A stretch of DNA of 64,000 bases from Chryseobacterium luteum (GTDB lineage: Bacteria > Bacteroidota > Bacteroidia > Flavobacteriales > Weeksellaceae). Shown here in pieces: positions 17,084-26,618 of the stretch (positions within the stretch are counted from its first letter, which is position 1; the number at the start of each line of letters is the position of its first letter). The stretch spans positions 105,715 through 169,714 of the forward strand of contig NZ_JPRO01000020.1 of assembly GCF_000737785.1 (NCBI RefSeq), in the 5' to 3' direction. Made by a program: the position numbers and the translations under genes. Below the pieces are notes generated by a model. It was given only the letters and a program-made list of their open reading frames with translations, made no database searches and was not told the origin of the DNA.

Positions 17084-19942
17084 TTAAAAGGTTAGGTTTA
17101 GCCCCATCATATAGTTTCTTGTAGAAGGATTATTTGTACCAATTATTAACTGGTTTTTCTTGTATGAATTTACAGCTTGATTCTCATCACCTCTTGAGTT
17201 TGGTTCCGGATCCATACCAGATTCTCTGTAGTAAGGAGAACCGAAAACAAACGGATTCTGTACTGTAACATATAGTCTCAGGCTGCTCACTCCTAAATCA
17301 TCTAAGGTATTTTTATCAAAATTATACCCTACTGTAATGGTTCTGATTTTTACATATGAACCATCAAATAAGCCTAAGGTTGAACCGTATTTCGGGTTGT
17401 CTCCGTTCATCATTCCACCTGGTTTCGGATAGCGTACGTCTGGATTTTCTGTAGTCCAGTAATCAACATCCACGTTGTTTCCTCTACCTGATAACCTGTT
17501 CAGATATCCTGAAGAGCCATATAGTGTACTGATTAATACTCCACCTTTCTGAAATGCACCAACCACACTAAGGTCGATATTTTTATAAGCCAATCTTGTA
17601 TTGAAACCTCCCATAAAATCCGGATTGGTATCAATAATCTGTCTGTCAGCAGGTCCGATAGCTCTGCTCGGGGTTCCGTCTGCATTATATCCGCCTGTGT
17701 ATAAAACTTTGATCATCCCTACATTTCCTCCGGGCTCCAATACGCTAAGGTAAGGATCTCCATTCTGCCATAGGCCTACATACTGGTAATCATATAATGC
17801 ATTAATGTTATGCCCTACAAACCATAGGTTCGCCTCGTTTCGATCGGTTCCGGCAGCCAATGCTGTAATTTTATTTTTGTTGGTATATAAATTACCTCCT
17901 ACTTCCCAGCTGAACCCGTCAGGATTATTGAAAATAACACCATTAAGTGATATTTCAAGACCTTTATTCTGGGATGCTCCCACGTTTTGTGTTACTGACG
18001 TTAAACCGCTGGATGATGGTAATCCTTTGTTTAACAATAATTGTTCTGTATTGGTAACATAATATTCTACAGTACCGTTAATTCTCCTGTTGAATAAAGT
18101 AAAATCTACCCCATAATTCCAGGTTTTTGAAAACTCCCATCCCAGAGATGAATTTGAAGCAGTATTTGCATGATTTCCTATAACATACTCATCACCAAAA
18201 TTATAAGGAAAAGTGCTTAGGCTACCAAAAGTGGTATATGGAACCACCGCCTGGTTAGAAGTCTGTCCATAACCTGCTCTCAGCTTAAATACGTTGATGT
18301 ATTTTGAATCTTTAAGGAAGCTTTCATTGGCAACATTCCAGCCTACTGAAACTGCAGGATAGGTATGCCACTGGTGCCCTTTCGCCAAAACTGAAGCTCC
18401 GTCTGAACGAACAGTAGCAGTAAGCATATAACGGTTATCGTATTGGTATAAGGCTCTTCCCATGAAAGACATAAGACCTCTTTTATAATATCCCTGATTA
18501 TTCGGATCAATTGTCACCTCACCTTGTGCGTGCCCTAAATTAAAATATTGAAACGCTCCGATAGGCACATCTCTTGCTGATATATAGGAGCCGTTATACT
18601 TTGTCTGTTCTGTAGAATATAATGCTGTAGCATTAATTTTATGCTTACCAAAGGTTCTGTCGTAAGACAATATATTTTCCAATACCCACTGTGTAGTAAG
18701 GGAATTTCCTATTGCTGCCGAAGATTCAGTAGCAGGGTTTACGTTGAATACGCCAGTTCCCGTGTAGCTTCCACTGTTTGAATTTCTGTAGGTAAGCCCA
18801 ACATTCAGTCTGTATTTAAGGCCTTCCACCCCCGGTATTTTCAGTTCTCCATAAAGATTATTGTATGAACTGAAAGCATTGGTACGATCTGCATAAGCAT
18901 CACCTAAACTTTCAAGAATACCTCTCGTCTGGATGGCTGTCTGATCAATTGCACTATACATTACTGTCCTTGGAGTTCCATTAGCATTGTAAGGGCTAAC
19001 CAATGGAGAATAACCTAACACCGGTGCTCCGCTCACTCCATTAAAATCATTGATGGAAAAGTTTGAATTGGTAGAGAAACCTACTTTTATCCACTTACTT
19101 ACTTCCTGATCCAGGGAACCTCTGATAGAGAGTCTTTTATAACTTTGCAAAGGTACTACTCCATTTTGCTGAAAATAGGCAACTCCAAAGTTATAATTAC
19201 CCTTTTCACTTCCTCCTGCAACACCTACATCATGGTTCATCATCAGTCCTACCCCGTAATATTTATCCTGCCAGTCTGTATTTATATCATTATTTTCATC
19301 CTGTCCGTTAGTAAACATTTTGGCATCTGCACGTAATTTGGCAAATTTAGGACCGTCCATTAATGGATACTTTGAGAAAATGGTCTGAAATCCGGTATAT
19401 CCGTTGTAGGTAAATCGTGCTTTCTGGCCTTTTACGCCTCTGTTTGTTGTTATTAAAATGACTCCATTGGCACCACGCGACCCGTAAATCGCCGTGGCGG
19501 AAGCATCTTTAAGGATATCTAAACTTTTAATATCCGATGGGCTGATATCACCTAAAGAACCCACAAAAGGAATTCCATCCAGTACTATCAAAGGATCGTT
19601 GGAACCCGTTAACGAGCGTTCTCCCCTGATACGAATCTGCTGTACAGCGCCGGGTTTTGTAGAAGTCCTGCCAATATCAACTCCAGGAAGACGTCCTTGT
19701 ATCGCATCGGTTATGTTGGCTGAGGGAACTTCTTTAAGAGCGGTGCCACCCAGGGACGATACTGATCCGGTAACAGCTTCTTTTTTCTGTGTTCCGTATC
19801 CAATTACAATAACTTCTTCTATCTTATTTTCTTTGGCAACAGTATCTTTTTTACTCTGAGAATAAGCTAAGCTTGAAGGTAACAAGGCCATTGCAAAAAA
19901 TATTGCAGCCCTGTTGGTTTTAGCAAAATGAAATCTGTTCAT
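17084..19942 (-). CDS. SusC/RagA-type TonB-linked outer membrane transporter
   Basis: A 952-residue TonB-dependent channel. A signal peptide (residues 1-29, ending AYSQ) is followed almost directly by the TonB-box region EEVIVIGYGTQKK and the plug domain (TALKEVPSANITDAIQGRLPGV, DPLIVLDGIPF, ILKDASATAIYGSRGANGVILITT). The barrel ends in the aromatic terminus GLNLTF. It lacks the N-terminal carboxypeptidase-regulatory-like domain found in many SusC proteins, so it is shorter than the usual 1000 or more residues. With the SusD partner it imports oligosaccharides using TonB energy. It starts 81 bases after the xylA stop. Confidence 0.95.
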   Translation of the reverse strand: MNRFHFAKTNRAAIFFAMALLPSSLAYSQSKKDTVAKENKIEEVIVIGYGTQKKEAVTGSVSSLGGTALKEVPSANITDAIQGRLPGVDIGRTSTKPGAVQQIRIRGERSLTGSNDPLIVLDGIPFVGSLGDISPSDIKSLDILKDASATAIYGSRGANGVILITTNRGVKGQKARFTYNGYTGFQTIFSKYPLMDGPKFAKLRADAKMFTNGQDENNDINTDWQDKYYGVGLMMNHDVGVAGGSEKGNYNFGVAYFQQNGVVPLQSYKRLSIRGSLDQEVSKWIKVGFSTNSNFSINDFNGVSGAPVLGYSPLVSPYNANGTPRTVMYSAIDQTAIQTRGILESLGDAYADRTNAFSSYNNLYGELKIPGVEGLKYRLNVGLTYRNSNSGSYTGTGVFNVNPATESSAAIGNSLTTQWVLENILSYDRTFGKHKINATALYSTEQTKYNGSYISARDVPIGAFQYFNLGHAQGEVTIDPNNQGYYKRGLMSFMGRALYQYDNRYMLTATVRSDGASVLAKGHQWHTYPAVSVGWNVANESFLKDSKYINVFKLRAGYGQTSNQAVVPYTTFGSLSTFPYNFGDEYVIGNHANTASNSSLGWEFSKTWNYGVDFTLFNRRINGTVEYYVTNTEQLLLNKGLPSSSGLTSVTQNVGASQNKGLEISLNGVIFNNPDGFSWEVGGNLYTNKNKITALAAGTDRNEANLWFVGHNINALYDYQYVGLWQNGDPYLSVLEPGGNVGMIKVLYTGGYNADGTPSRAIGPADRQIIDTNPDFMGGFNTRLAYKNIDLSVVGAFQKGGVLISTLYGSSGYLNRLSGRGNNVDVDYWTTENPDVRYPKPGGMMNGDNPKYGSTLGLFDGSYVKIRTITVGYNFDKNTLDDLGVSSLRLYVTVQNPFVFGSPYYRESGMDPEPNSRGDENQAVNSYKKNQLIIGTNNPSTRNYMMGLNLTF

Positions 19943-20023
19943 AATTATTATTTTTTAATATTTTTTAATAGAAAGGCTGTTATTAATATTCTTAGTGTTG
20001 TAATGAAAACCTTTCTATAATTA

Positions 20024-21352
20024 TTAGATATACATGTTCACGATTGCTTCAAACAGCTCCTGTTTTCCGCTTTTAGCCTGAGGTTCTCCTGCTTCATGTG
20101 CAATTCTCTGCAGATCTTCCAATGTGAGACCTCCTTCTTCAAAAGCTTTCCCGTTACCACTGTCAAAAGAAGCATAGCGTTCTGTACGTAACTTTTTGTA
20201 ATCGGAGTTTTCCAGGATATCTGCTGCAACCAATAATCCTTTGGCAAAAACATCCATTCCTGAAATATGAGAGATAAATAAATCTGCCGGATCGGTAGAA
20301 TTTCTTCTGATCTTCGCATCAAAATTAACTCCTCCGCTTCCTAATCCTCCTGCCGGAAGCAGTACCAGCCATGCCTGAGCCAGATCACGATAATCCACAG
20401 GGAACTGATCGGTATCCCATCCGTTTTGGTAATCTCCTCTGTTGGCATCGATACTTCCCAATAATCCTGCATCAACCGCTACCTGAAGCTCATGCTCAAA
20501 AGTATGTCCTGCCAGAGTAGCATGGTTAACTTCAATATTAAGTTTGAAATCTTTGTCTAGACCATAATGTCTCAGGAAGCCAATCACTGTTTCAGAATCG
20601 TAATCGTACTGGTGCTTGGTAGGTTCCATCGGCTTTGGTTCAATAAGGAAATTCCCTTTGAAGCCCTGGCTGCGTGCATAATCACGGGACATGGAAAGGA
20701 AACGGGCCAGGTGGTCTTTCTCACGCTTCATATCTGTGTTTAAAAGACTCATATAGCCTTCTCTGCCACCCCAGAAAACGTAATTTTCACCACCAAGAGC
20801 GATGGTTGCGTCGATAGAGTTCTTAACCTGAGTTGCTGCACAGGCTACAACATCAAAATTGGGATTGGTAGAAGCTCCGTTCATGTATCTTTCATGCGTA
20901 AAAACATTGGCTGTTCCCCACAAAAGCTTGATTCCTGATTCTTTTTGCTTTTCTTTGGCATATTCTACAACAGCCTGAAGGTTTTTCTCATAGTCTTTCC
21001 AGTTATCTGCCGGTGCAACTAAGTCTACATCATGGAAGCAGTAATATTGGAATCCTATTTTAGACATGAATTCAAAACCTGCATCCATTTTATGCTTGGC
21101 TCTGGAAACGGCATCAGTACCGATATCCCAGGGATGGTGAATAGTTGCTCCCCCGAATGGATCGCTACCGTCTGCACACAGGGTATGCCACCATGCCATT
21201 GCAAAACGCATCCATTCTTTCATCGGCTTGCCCATCACTATTCTATCTGCGTCGTAATAACGGAACGCCATAGGGTTTCTGCTTTCTTGACCTTCGAATC
21301 TGATGTTTTCAATACCTGGAAAAAACGTTTTTGTTTCTGTTAAAATGTTCAT
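20024..21352 (-). CDS. xylA: Xylose isomerase
   Basis: A 442-residue type II xylose isomerase when started at MNILTETKTFFPGIENIRFEG; the open frame continues 28 codons further up (to 21436), but those codons look like leader sequence and the family begins at this Met. Catalytic and metal motifs are intact: YYCFHDVDLVAP, FLIEPKPMEPTKHQYDYD, IEVNHATLAGHTFEHE, DANRGDYQNGWDTDQFP and GSGGVNFDAKIRR. It turns D-xylose into D-xylulose for the kinase encoded just upstream (107-base gap). The gene begins the half of the locus that includes susC and susD. Confidence 0.96.
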   Translation of the reverse strand: MNILTETKTFFPGIENIRFEGQESRNPMAFRYYDADRIVMGKPMKEWMRFAMAWWHTLCADGSDPFGGATIHHPWDIGTDAVSRAKHKMDAGFEFMSKIGFQYYCFHDVDLVAPADNWKDYEKNLQAVVEYAKEKQKESGIKLLWGTANVFTHERYMNGASTNPNFDVVACAATQVKNSIDATIALGGENYVFWGGREGYMSLLNTDMKREKDHLARFLSMSRDYARSQGFKGNFLIEPKPMEPTKHQYDYDSETVIGFLRHYGLDKDFKLNIEVNHATLAGHTFEHELQVAVDAGLLGSIDANRGDYQNGWDTDQFPVDYRDLAQAWLVLLPAGGLGSGGVNFDAKIRRNSTDPADLFISHISGMDVFAKGLLVAADILENSDYKKLRTERYASFDSGNGKAFEEGGLTLEDLQRIAHEAGEPQAKSGKQELFEAIVNMYI

Positions 21353-21459
21353 ATTATTTGATTTTATTTTAAGTTTGTTTTTATAATTTGATATAAGAAT
21401 CCACTGCCTGCTGATTTTATAGGTCCACAGGTACAATGAATAGCTTCGTTGCAGAATGA

Positions 21460-22944
21460 TTAAATGATTTCTTTAAGATGCTGTTTCCATCTTGAGTATG
21501 CTTCTAAATATTGTTCTCTTTTTTCTGTTTCTGGTTCTATGACTGCAATTTTTTCCAGGGAAGAAAATGCTTCTTTAGAATCGGCATAAAAACCTATTCC
21601 CATTCCCGCGGCTCTGGCTGCTCCTACCGCTCCGTCCGTATCGTAAAGCTCAATCACCGCATTGCTTACACTGGCAAGTGATTGCCGGAAAATTGAACTT
21701 AAAAACATATTCGTATTTCCTGCACGGATGACCTGGATGTCCATGCCCATATTCCTCATGATATTCATTCCATATTCATAAGAAAAGACAATTCCCTCCT
21801 GTGCCGCCCGCAGAATATCTCCTTTTGTATGAATGTTGAAATTGATCCCGTGCATAGAACAGCTGGTATCTTTGTTTTCCAACACTCTTTCTGCCCCGTT
21901 ACCAAAAGGGATGATGCTTAATCCTTTTGATCCTATGGGGGAAAGTGATGCCAGATCATTCATATCACCATAGGAAGAAAGCGAGGTTGCAAAATTGTGC
22001 TTTAGCCATGAGTTTAAAATCCCTGTCCCGTTGATGCACAGTAAAACTCCCAATCTGGTTTGCTCAGGGCTGTGATTGACATGGGCAAATGTATTTACCC
22101 GTGAAAGTGTATCATATTCCAGCTTATCCAGCACTCCATATACCACTCCTGAAGTACCCGCTGTTGAAGCGATTTCTCCGGGATTGAAAACATTCAGAGA
22201 GAGTGCATTATTGGGCTGATCTCCCGCTCTGTATGAAATAGGGGTTCCTTCTTTCAATCCTAATTCCTGAGCAGCCGGTGCAGAAACGGTTGACTGGATA
22301 CCGAAAGTAGGAATAATTTCAGGAAAGAAGCTCTTAGGAATTCCGTAATAATTAATGACATCTTCAGAGATACAGTTGTTTTTAAAATCCCAAAATATGC
22401 CTTCGGAAAGTCCTTCAATGGTCATTCCTATTTCTCCGGAAAGCTTCATGGCGATATAATCTCCCGGCAGCATTATTTTATCTATCTTTTCAAAAATTTC
22501 GGGTTCGTTTTCCTTTACCCATGCCAGTTTCGATGCGGTGAAATTTCCCGGCGAATTAAGAAGATGGGATAAACATTTTTCCGTTCCTATTTCCTGAAAA
22601 GCCTTTTCACCATAGGGAACAGCTCGGCTGTCACACCAGATAATCGAAGGACGGAGCAAATTCTGATCTTTATCAACCAGGATCAGTCCATGCATCTGCC
22701 AGGTGATCCCTATTCCTTTGATATCTTCGGCGTTGATTCCGGATTCGTGCATCACAGATTCGTGCGCCAGCTTCAGATTCAGCCACCAGTCAGAAGGGTT
22801 CTGCTCAGCCCAACCCGGGTTGACTGCGGTGATTTTCATTTCTTTTTTCGGAGAAAAGTCTGATGCAATAATTTTCCCGCTGGATGCCTCAATGAGACAA
22901 ACTTTAACAGAAGAACTGCCTATGTCATATCCTAGCAAATACAT
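21460..22944 (-). CDS. xylB: Xylulokinase
   Basis: A 494-residue FGGY-family kinase. The N-terminal phosphate loop GYDIGSSSVKVCLIE, the xylulokinase substrate stretch NPGWAEQNPSDWW and GIGITWQMHGLILVD, IIWCDSRA, and the C-terminal VIRAGNTNMFLSSIFRQSLASV and GAVGAARAAGMGIG are present. It phosphorylates D-xylulose to xylulose-5-phosphate, feeding the pentose phosphate pathway. It lies 18 bases after the regulator gene, so the two should be cotranscribed. Confidence 0.95.
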   Translation of the reverse strand: MYLLGYDIGSSSVKVCLIEASSGKIIASDFSPKKEMKITAVNPGWAEQNPSDWWLNLKLAHESVMHESGINAEDIKGIGITWQMHGLILVDKDQNLLRPSIIWCDSRAVPYGEKAFQEIGTEKCLSHLLNSPGNFTASKLAWVKENEPEIFEKIDKIMLPGDYIAMKLSGEIGMTIEGLSEGIFWDFKNNCISEDVINYYGIPKSFFPEIIPTFGIQSTVSAPAAQELGLKEGTPISYRAGDQPNNALSLNVFNPGEIASTAGTSGVVYGVLDKLEYDTLSRVNTFAHVNHSPEQTRLGVLLCINGTGILNSWLKHNFATSLSSYGDMNDLASLSPIGSKGLSIIPFGNGAERVLENKDTSCSMHGINFNIHTKGDILRAAQEGIVFSYEYGMNIMRNMGMDIQVIRAGNTNMFLSSIFRQSLASVSNAVIELYDTDGAVGAARAAGMGIGFYADSKEAFSSLEKIAVIEPETEKREQYLEAYSRWKQHLKEII

Positions 22945-22962
22945 AATTTGAAAAAGGGGTAT

Positions 22963-23688
22963 TTATTTGATTAGTTTAGTATTGTTTTTCTTGTAGATCT
23001 TAGCATCAAACTTATAATATCTTGCTGCCCGGTGCGATACATTTTTTTCTATTTCCTCCAAAGGAATAATATAGTTAAATGATGAAATCTTTTTATGAAA
23101 ATTCTTGATGTCGATTTGCTTCTCACTTAGCGCGCTGTACAGCTGATACAGTTGCCTTATGGTAAATTTTTTCGGCAGCAATTCAAAAATAATAGAAAAA
23201 TCTGTCTCAATCCACCTTCTGATCTCTGTCAAGGATTCATTGATGATCTTATTGTGATCAAAAGGTAATGCAGGAACCTGATCTATAGGATACCAGTCTA
23301 CGGTATCATACTTGGTGCTGTTAATTTTATGATCGATCTTGCATAAAGAGAGATAAGCCACTGTAATAATCCGATCAATATTATGCATATACTCGGTTCC
23401 CATCCACTTAATATCGCTCTTATTGCTTGCCCGAAAGGGATCTGCAAAGCATCTGAACTGTTTGAGAACCATTTTTTTTATTCCTGTTAATTCATGAAGA
23501 ACTCTATGAGCCGCATCATCCACATCTTCGTTACTGAAAATAAGGCTACCCGGCAATTTTCTCTGCCTGTCTACCGGTAAGTCCTCTATGCGGCGCTGCA
23601 CAAGTAGAATATTGAGTCTGTTGTCATAGTCAAATCCGAATACCACACAATCAACAGAAACATAGGTATGAATAAAATCTGGGTTCAT
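22963..23688 (-). CDS. Nudix-fold transcriptional regulator (NrtR/AraR-like), probable xylose-locus regulator
   Basis: A 241-residue protein: a Nudix domain (about residues 5-145) followed by a C-terminal winged helix (about 150-235). The Nudix box GSLIFSNEDVDDAAHRVLHELTGI lacks the catalytic REUXEEXGU pattern: the first Glu after Arg is Val and the EE pair is degraded. That loss is typical of members that bind a sugar or effector instead of hydrolysing one. This architecture is known for the arabinose regulator of Bacteroides and for NrtR. As the first gene of the xylB-xylA run it probably senses a xylose-derived ligand and controls the whole locus. Activator or repressor cannot be told. Confidence 0.85.
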   Translation of the reverse strand: MNPDFIHTYVSVDCVVFGFDYDNRLNILLVQRRIEDLPVDRQRKLPGSLIFSNEDVDDAAHRVLHELTGIKKMVLKQFRCFADPFRASNKSDIKWMGTEYMHNIDRIITVAYLSLCKIDHKINSTKYDTVDWYPIDQVPALPFDHNKIINESLTEIRRWIETDFSIIFELLPKKFTIRQLYQLYSALSEKQIDIKNFHKKISSFNYIIPLEEIEKNVSHRAARYYKFDAKIYKKNNTKLIK

Positions 23689-24330
23689 CTTATATTAACA
23701 TTTACGTAACATCACAAATATAAAAATTCAAATGAGAAAAAAAAATAAAATATACATTACGAGCTATATATCAACTGTTTACATATCAATTTTTTATGAT
23801 AAGAATTATCTATAAATTATGATAAGGTTATCATTAATATAATGATTATTATAACGAAAAACCTTAATACACAGCAATTTAAATGTAAAAATGACACTTA
23901 AAAAATTAATATTTATTTTTATTTAATTTATGATAAGAAAATTATAAAGTTCTTTCATTTTTTTTAAAAAAAGTATAAGAAAAACACCTGTTTTTTGCTC
24001 AAATCCATATATTTAAGACGTGTATTTTTTACATTTATTTAACCTAAGAGCTAAAAAGTTGTCAAATCATACGATTTTTCTGTACACAGTTAGGAGATTT
24101 TGAAACTTTTACGGAAGGTTTTAAAAAGGGTTTTCATTATAAATATACAAGACGTGCAGATCTGATGTACCTGATTTACTTCAAAAGGGTTTATGAATGT
24201 CTAATCTTCTCATACAAAAACAGTTCTGGGCCCATTGTGATTAATTAGCCTGAATTCAGATTAATTAATTTGTGCTGTTCCAAAATAGTAGTGTTTTTCC
24301 TACCTTTAACCTTTCAATCAATAGATCTTT
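23689..24330. promoter_or_regulatory. 642-base divergent regulatory region between the xylose locus and a sigma54 activator gene
   Basis: This AT-rich gap holds no gene. On the minus strand TATATTTG (23715-23722) fits the Bacteroidota -7 box 27 bases before the regulator start, but no TTTG sits at the usual distance. Three GATAA-type boxes lie near 23796-23810, 23819-23834 and 23930-23947. The sequence 24241-24270 is an imperfect palindrome centred on CTGAATTCAG with TTAATTA on both sides, about 65 bases before the sigma54 activator gene. The promoter for that gene was not recognised. Confidence 0.5.
23796..23834. promoter_or_regulatory. Candidate operators of the Nudix-type regulator
   Basis: ATGATAA-GG-TTATCAT (23819-23834) is a perfect inverted repeat with 7-base arms. 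GATAA-GAA-TTATC (23798-23810) is a second one, 9 bases away. A third, weaker TTATGATAAGAAAATTATAA lies at about 23928-23947. They lie 108-260 bases before the start of the regulator gene, where an autoregulated locus regulator would be expected to bind. Assignment to this regulator is an inference. Confidence 0.45.
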
Positions 24331-25914
24331 ATGAACAAACTGTCTGATCCAAACATTGATTTAATAACCCGGCTTCAGGAAATGCAGAAAGAATATCTGG
24401 TGATTTCATCCATAACTGCTGCTTTTGCCAAAGTCCTGGATAAAAAACATTTCAGCAGTGTTTTAAATCAATCTTTTAAAAATGAATTCCTATTTAATGA
24501 AGTGATTATCCTTACTGCACAGGACAATAAACAGCAGATCTTCTACAGCTCTATGATCACCGAAGAGCATGATAACAATAACTCCGATTCCCTGGATATT
24601 TATTTCGGGCAATGTATACAATCACCTGAACCCGTTGTTTTTTACCTAAAGGACTTCTCTGAAAGAAAAGTGTCAATACCTTATTTTACCCGTGGAAAAA
24701 AACTGGGAATGCATATGGCAATAGGTTTTTTCCTTCCCCCTGTAGGAGATCATAAAAATGTGGTTTTCCTTTTTTATAAAAATTTCACTGAATTCAATGA
24801 CCGGTTAGAAAGGATATTGAGAGGTATATCCACACAGTTATCCATCACCGTCAGGAATGTTTCTTTCTCTGAAAGGCTGGACGTTTATGAGAGCCAGATA
24901 TCCAATCCTCAAAAAGAGATTAAAAATGTAAAAGATGAGGAAAGAAGTAAAGAAGGATTTAACGGAATCATTGGAAACAGCGAAGTCATACAGCAGATCT
25001 ACAGACAAATTTCCCAAGTCGCATTTTCCCCATCCAATGTGATCATCTATGGAGAAACCGGAACAGGAAAGGAACTGATAGCCCAAGCGATCCATGAGCT
25101 TTCTTCTTCGTCTCATCATGCCATGATCAGGATTAACTGTGCGTCTATTCCTGCCAACCTTATAGAAAGTGAGCTTTTCGGGCACGAGAAAGGCAGTTTT
25201 ACGGGGGCTACGGAACAGCGTAAAGGGAAATTTGAACAGGCAAACGGAGGAACTGTATTTCTGGATGAAATTGGGGAACTCCCTTTAATTCTTCAAGGAA
25301 GGTTACTGAGAGTTTTGCAGGAAAAGGAAATTGAAAGAATCGGAGGAAATAAAACAATTAAGGTCAATGTAAGAATTATTGCTGCCACTAACCGGATCCT
25401 GGAAAAAGAAGTGGCAGAAGGCAGATTCAGAAGTGATCTTTTTTACCGTCTGAATGTCTTCCCGATTCATCTTCCGGCTTTGCGTGAAAGAAAAGAGGAC
25501 ATTCCGTTACTTGCCCATTATTTTTTAGAAAAACATCATTTAAAAACAGGTAAGAAAATTAACGGTTTTTCTCGAAAAGTGATACATGCGATGTGTGAAA
25601 ATCCGTGGCCGGGAAATATCCGTGAATTGGAAAACATGGTTGAAAGGAGCATTCTAACGGCAAAAGACAGCATTATCAAAGAAATGGAATTTCCGAAAGG
25701 TATTTTTCCTCAAAATAAAGATCAGGAATTTCAGATTCAAACATTGCAGCAGGTAGAAAAAGAATATATTTTAAAAGTAGTTGAAAAATGTAACGGCAGA
25801 ATTTCAGGTAAACACGGAGCTGCTGTTTTATTGGGGCTGCCTTCTACAACACTTATTTCCAAAATGCAGAAACTCGGAATACAGAAAGGTCATTATTTTA
25901 AGGAAAATGAATAA
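24331..25914 (+). CDS. Sigma54-dependent activator with N-terminal GAF-like sensor domain
   Basis: A 527-residue bacterial enhancer-binding protein. Residues about 15-180 are a GAF-like sensor with no phospho-acceptor aspartate; a linker leads to the AAA+ domain (about 212-440). That domain has Walker A GETGTGKE (241-248), the sigma54-contacting loop GSFTGA (288-293), Walker B GGTVFLDE (306-313) and the arginine finger FRSDLFYRLNVFPI. A Fis-type helix-turn-helix ends the protein (GKHGAAVLLGLPSTTLISKMQKLGI). It should drive RpoN promoters in answer to a small ligand or protein. It is divergent from the xylose locus; whether it acts on that locus is unknown. Its AAA+ core is closely similar to that of the response regulator at 27060-28412. 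Confidence 0.93.
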   Translation: MNKLSDPNIDLITRLQEMQKEYLVISSITAAFAKVLDKKHFSSVLNQSFKNEFLFNEVIILTAQDNKQQIFYSSMITEEHDNNNSDSLDIYFGQCIQSPEPVVFYLKDFSERKVSIPYFTRGKKLGMHMAIGFFLPPVGDHKNVVFLFYKNFTEFNDRLERILRGISTQLSITVRNVSFSERLDVYESQISNPQKEIKNVKDEERSKEGFNGIIGNSEVIQQIYRQISQVAFSPSNVIIYGETGTGKELIAQAIHELSSSSHHAMIRINCASIPANLIESELFGHEKGSFTGATEQRKGKFEQANGGTVFLDEIGELPLILQGRLLRVLQEKEIERIGGNKTIKVNVRIIAATNRILEKEVAEGRFRSDLFYRLNVFPIHLPALRERKEDIPLLAHYFLEKHHLKTGKKINGFSRKVIHAMCENPWPGNIRELENMVERSILTAKDSIIKEMEFPKGIFPQNKDQEFQIQTLQQVEKEYILKVVEKCNGRISGKHGAAVLLGLPSTTLISKMQKLGIQKGHYFKENE

Positions 25915-25974
25915 ATTTCAAACTGTGATGTTAAAGGTAATATTAACTGTTTAATGATTAAAATTCTTGTTTGA

Positions 25975-26592
25975 TTATGTCGTACTCATTTCAATTTTAC
26001 CGGAAGATAAAGCCCAAAAAATCCAGAGTCCTAAAATAATAATCAGAGAGACTGAAGGAATCCAAAACGAAAAAAGCAAAGCAATAATGTAAACCGGAAG
26101 TCCATATAAATAGTTATTATGGATTTTTTTAATCGCCTGATCGGTAATTCCCGGGCGAAGAAGCTTTTTATCCCTACTTGCCAAAAACCAAAGTAAATTG
26201 AATGCAAGATTGATCAGAACAAAAGTCCCGGTATAGATCGCCACAACCACAGATGATGCTTCCCCATTGAAATAACGGGCAAGAAGAGCCGTAGGATAAG
26301 AAACTGCTGAAACCAGGAAAAGAATCAGTCCGTTGGCAAACATAATCGCCGAATTACGGCTGTAGATCTGCTTAAAAATTTTATGATGATTCACCCACAT
26401 GATAAAAATACTGAAAAACGAAAGAATAAAAGCCAAAAATGTCGGCCATTGATTTTTCATAAAAATCAGCAGATCATTTCCATTTGTTATTGAATTTTCT
26501 TCAGGTATGTGAAGATCTAGCACCAAAAGCGTAATGGCAATCGCAAAAACGCCATCACTGAATCCTTCTATCCTGCCCGTTTCTTTTTCCAT
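25975..26592 (-). CDS. TMEM175/DUF1211-family membrane protein (potassium channel-like)
   Basis: A 205-residue membrane protein with about six hydrophobic helices when started at MEKETGRIEGFSDGVFAIAITLLVLDL. The RxxxFSDGVFAIAITLL signature in the first helix is the hallmark of the TMEM175 family, whose characterised members conduct potassium with a hydrophobic gate. I prefer the ATG ending at 26592 over the one at 26625, because the upstream start lies inside the terminal inverted repeat of a neighbouring repeat element and adds residues before the family's usual beginning. It is convergent with the sigma54 activator gene and stands alone. Confidence 0.85.
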   Translation of the reverse strand: MEKETGRIEGFSDGVFAIAITLLVLDLHIPEENSITNGNDLLIFMKNQWPTFLAFILSFFSIFIMWVNHHKIFKQIYSRNSAIMFANGLILFLVSAVSYPTALLARYFNGEASSVVVAIYTGTFVLINLAFNLLWFLASRDKKLLRPGITDQAIKKIHNNYLYGLPVYIIALLFSFWIPSVSLIIILGLWIFWALSSGKIEMSTT

Positions 26593-26618
26593 TATTGATT
26601 TTAATTTGGTTGGTAGAC

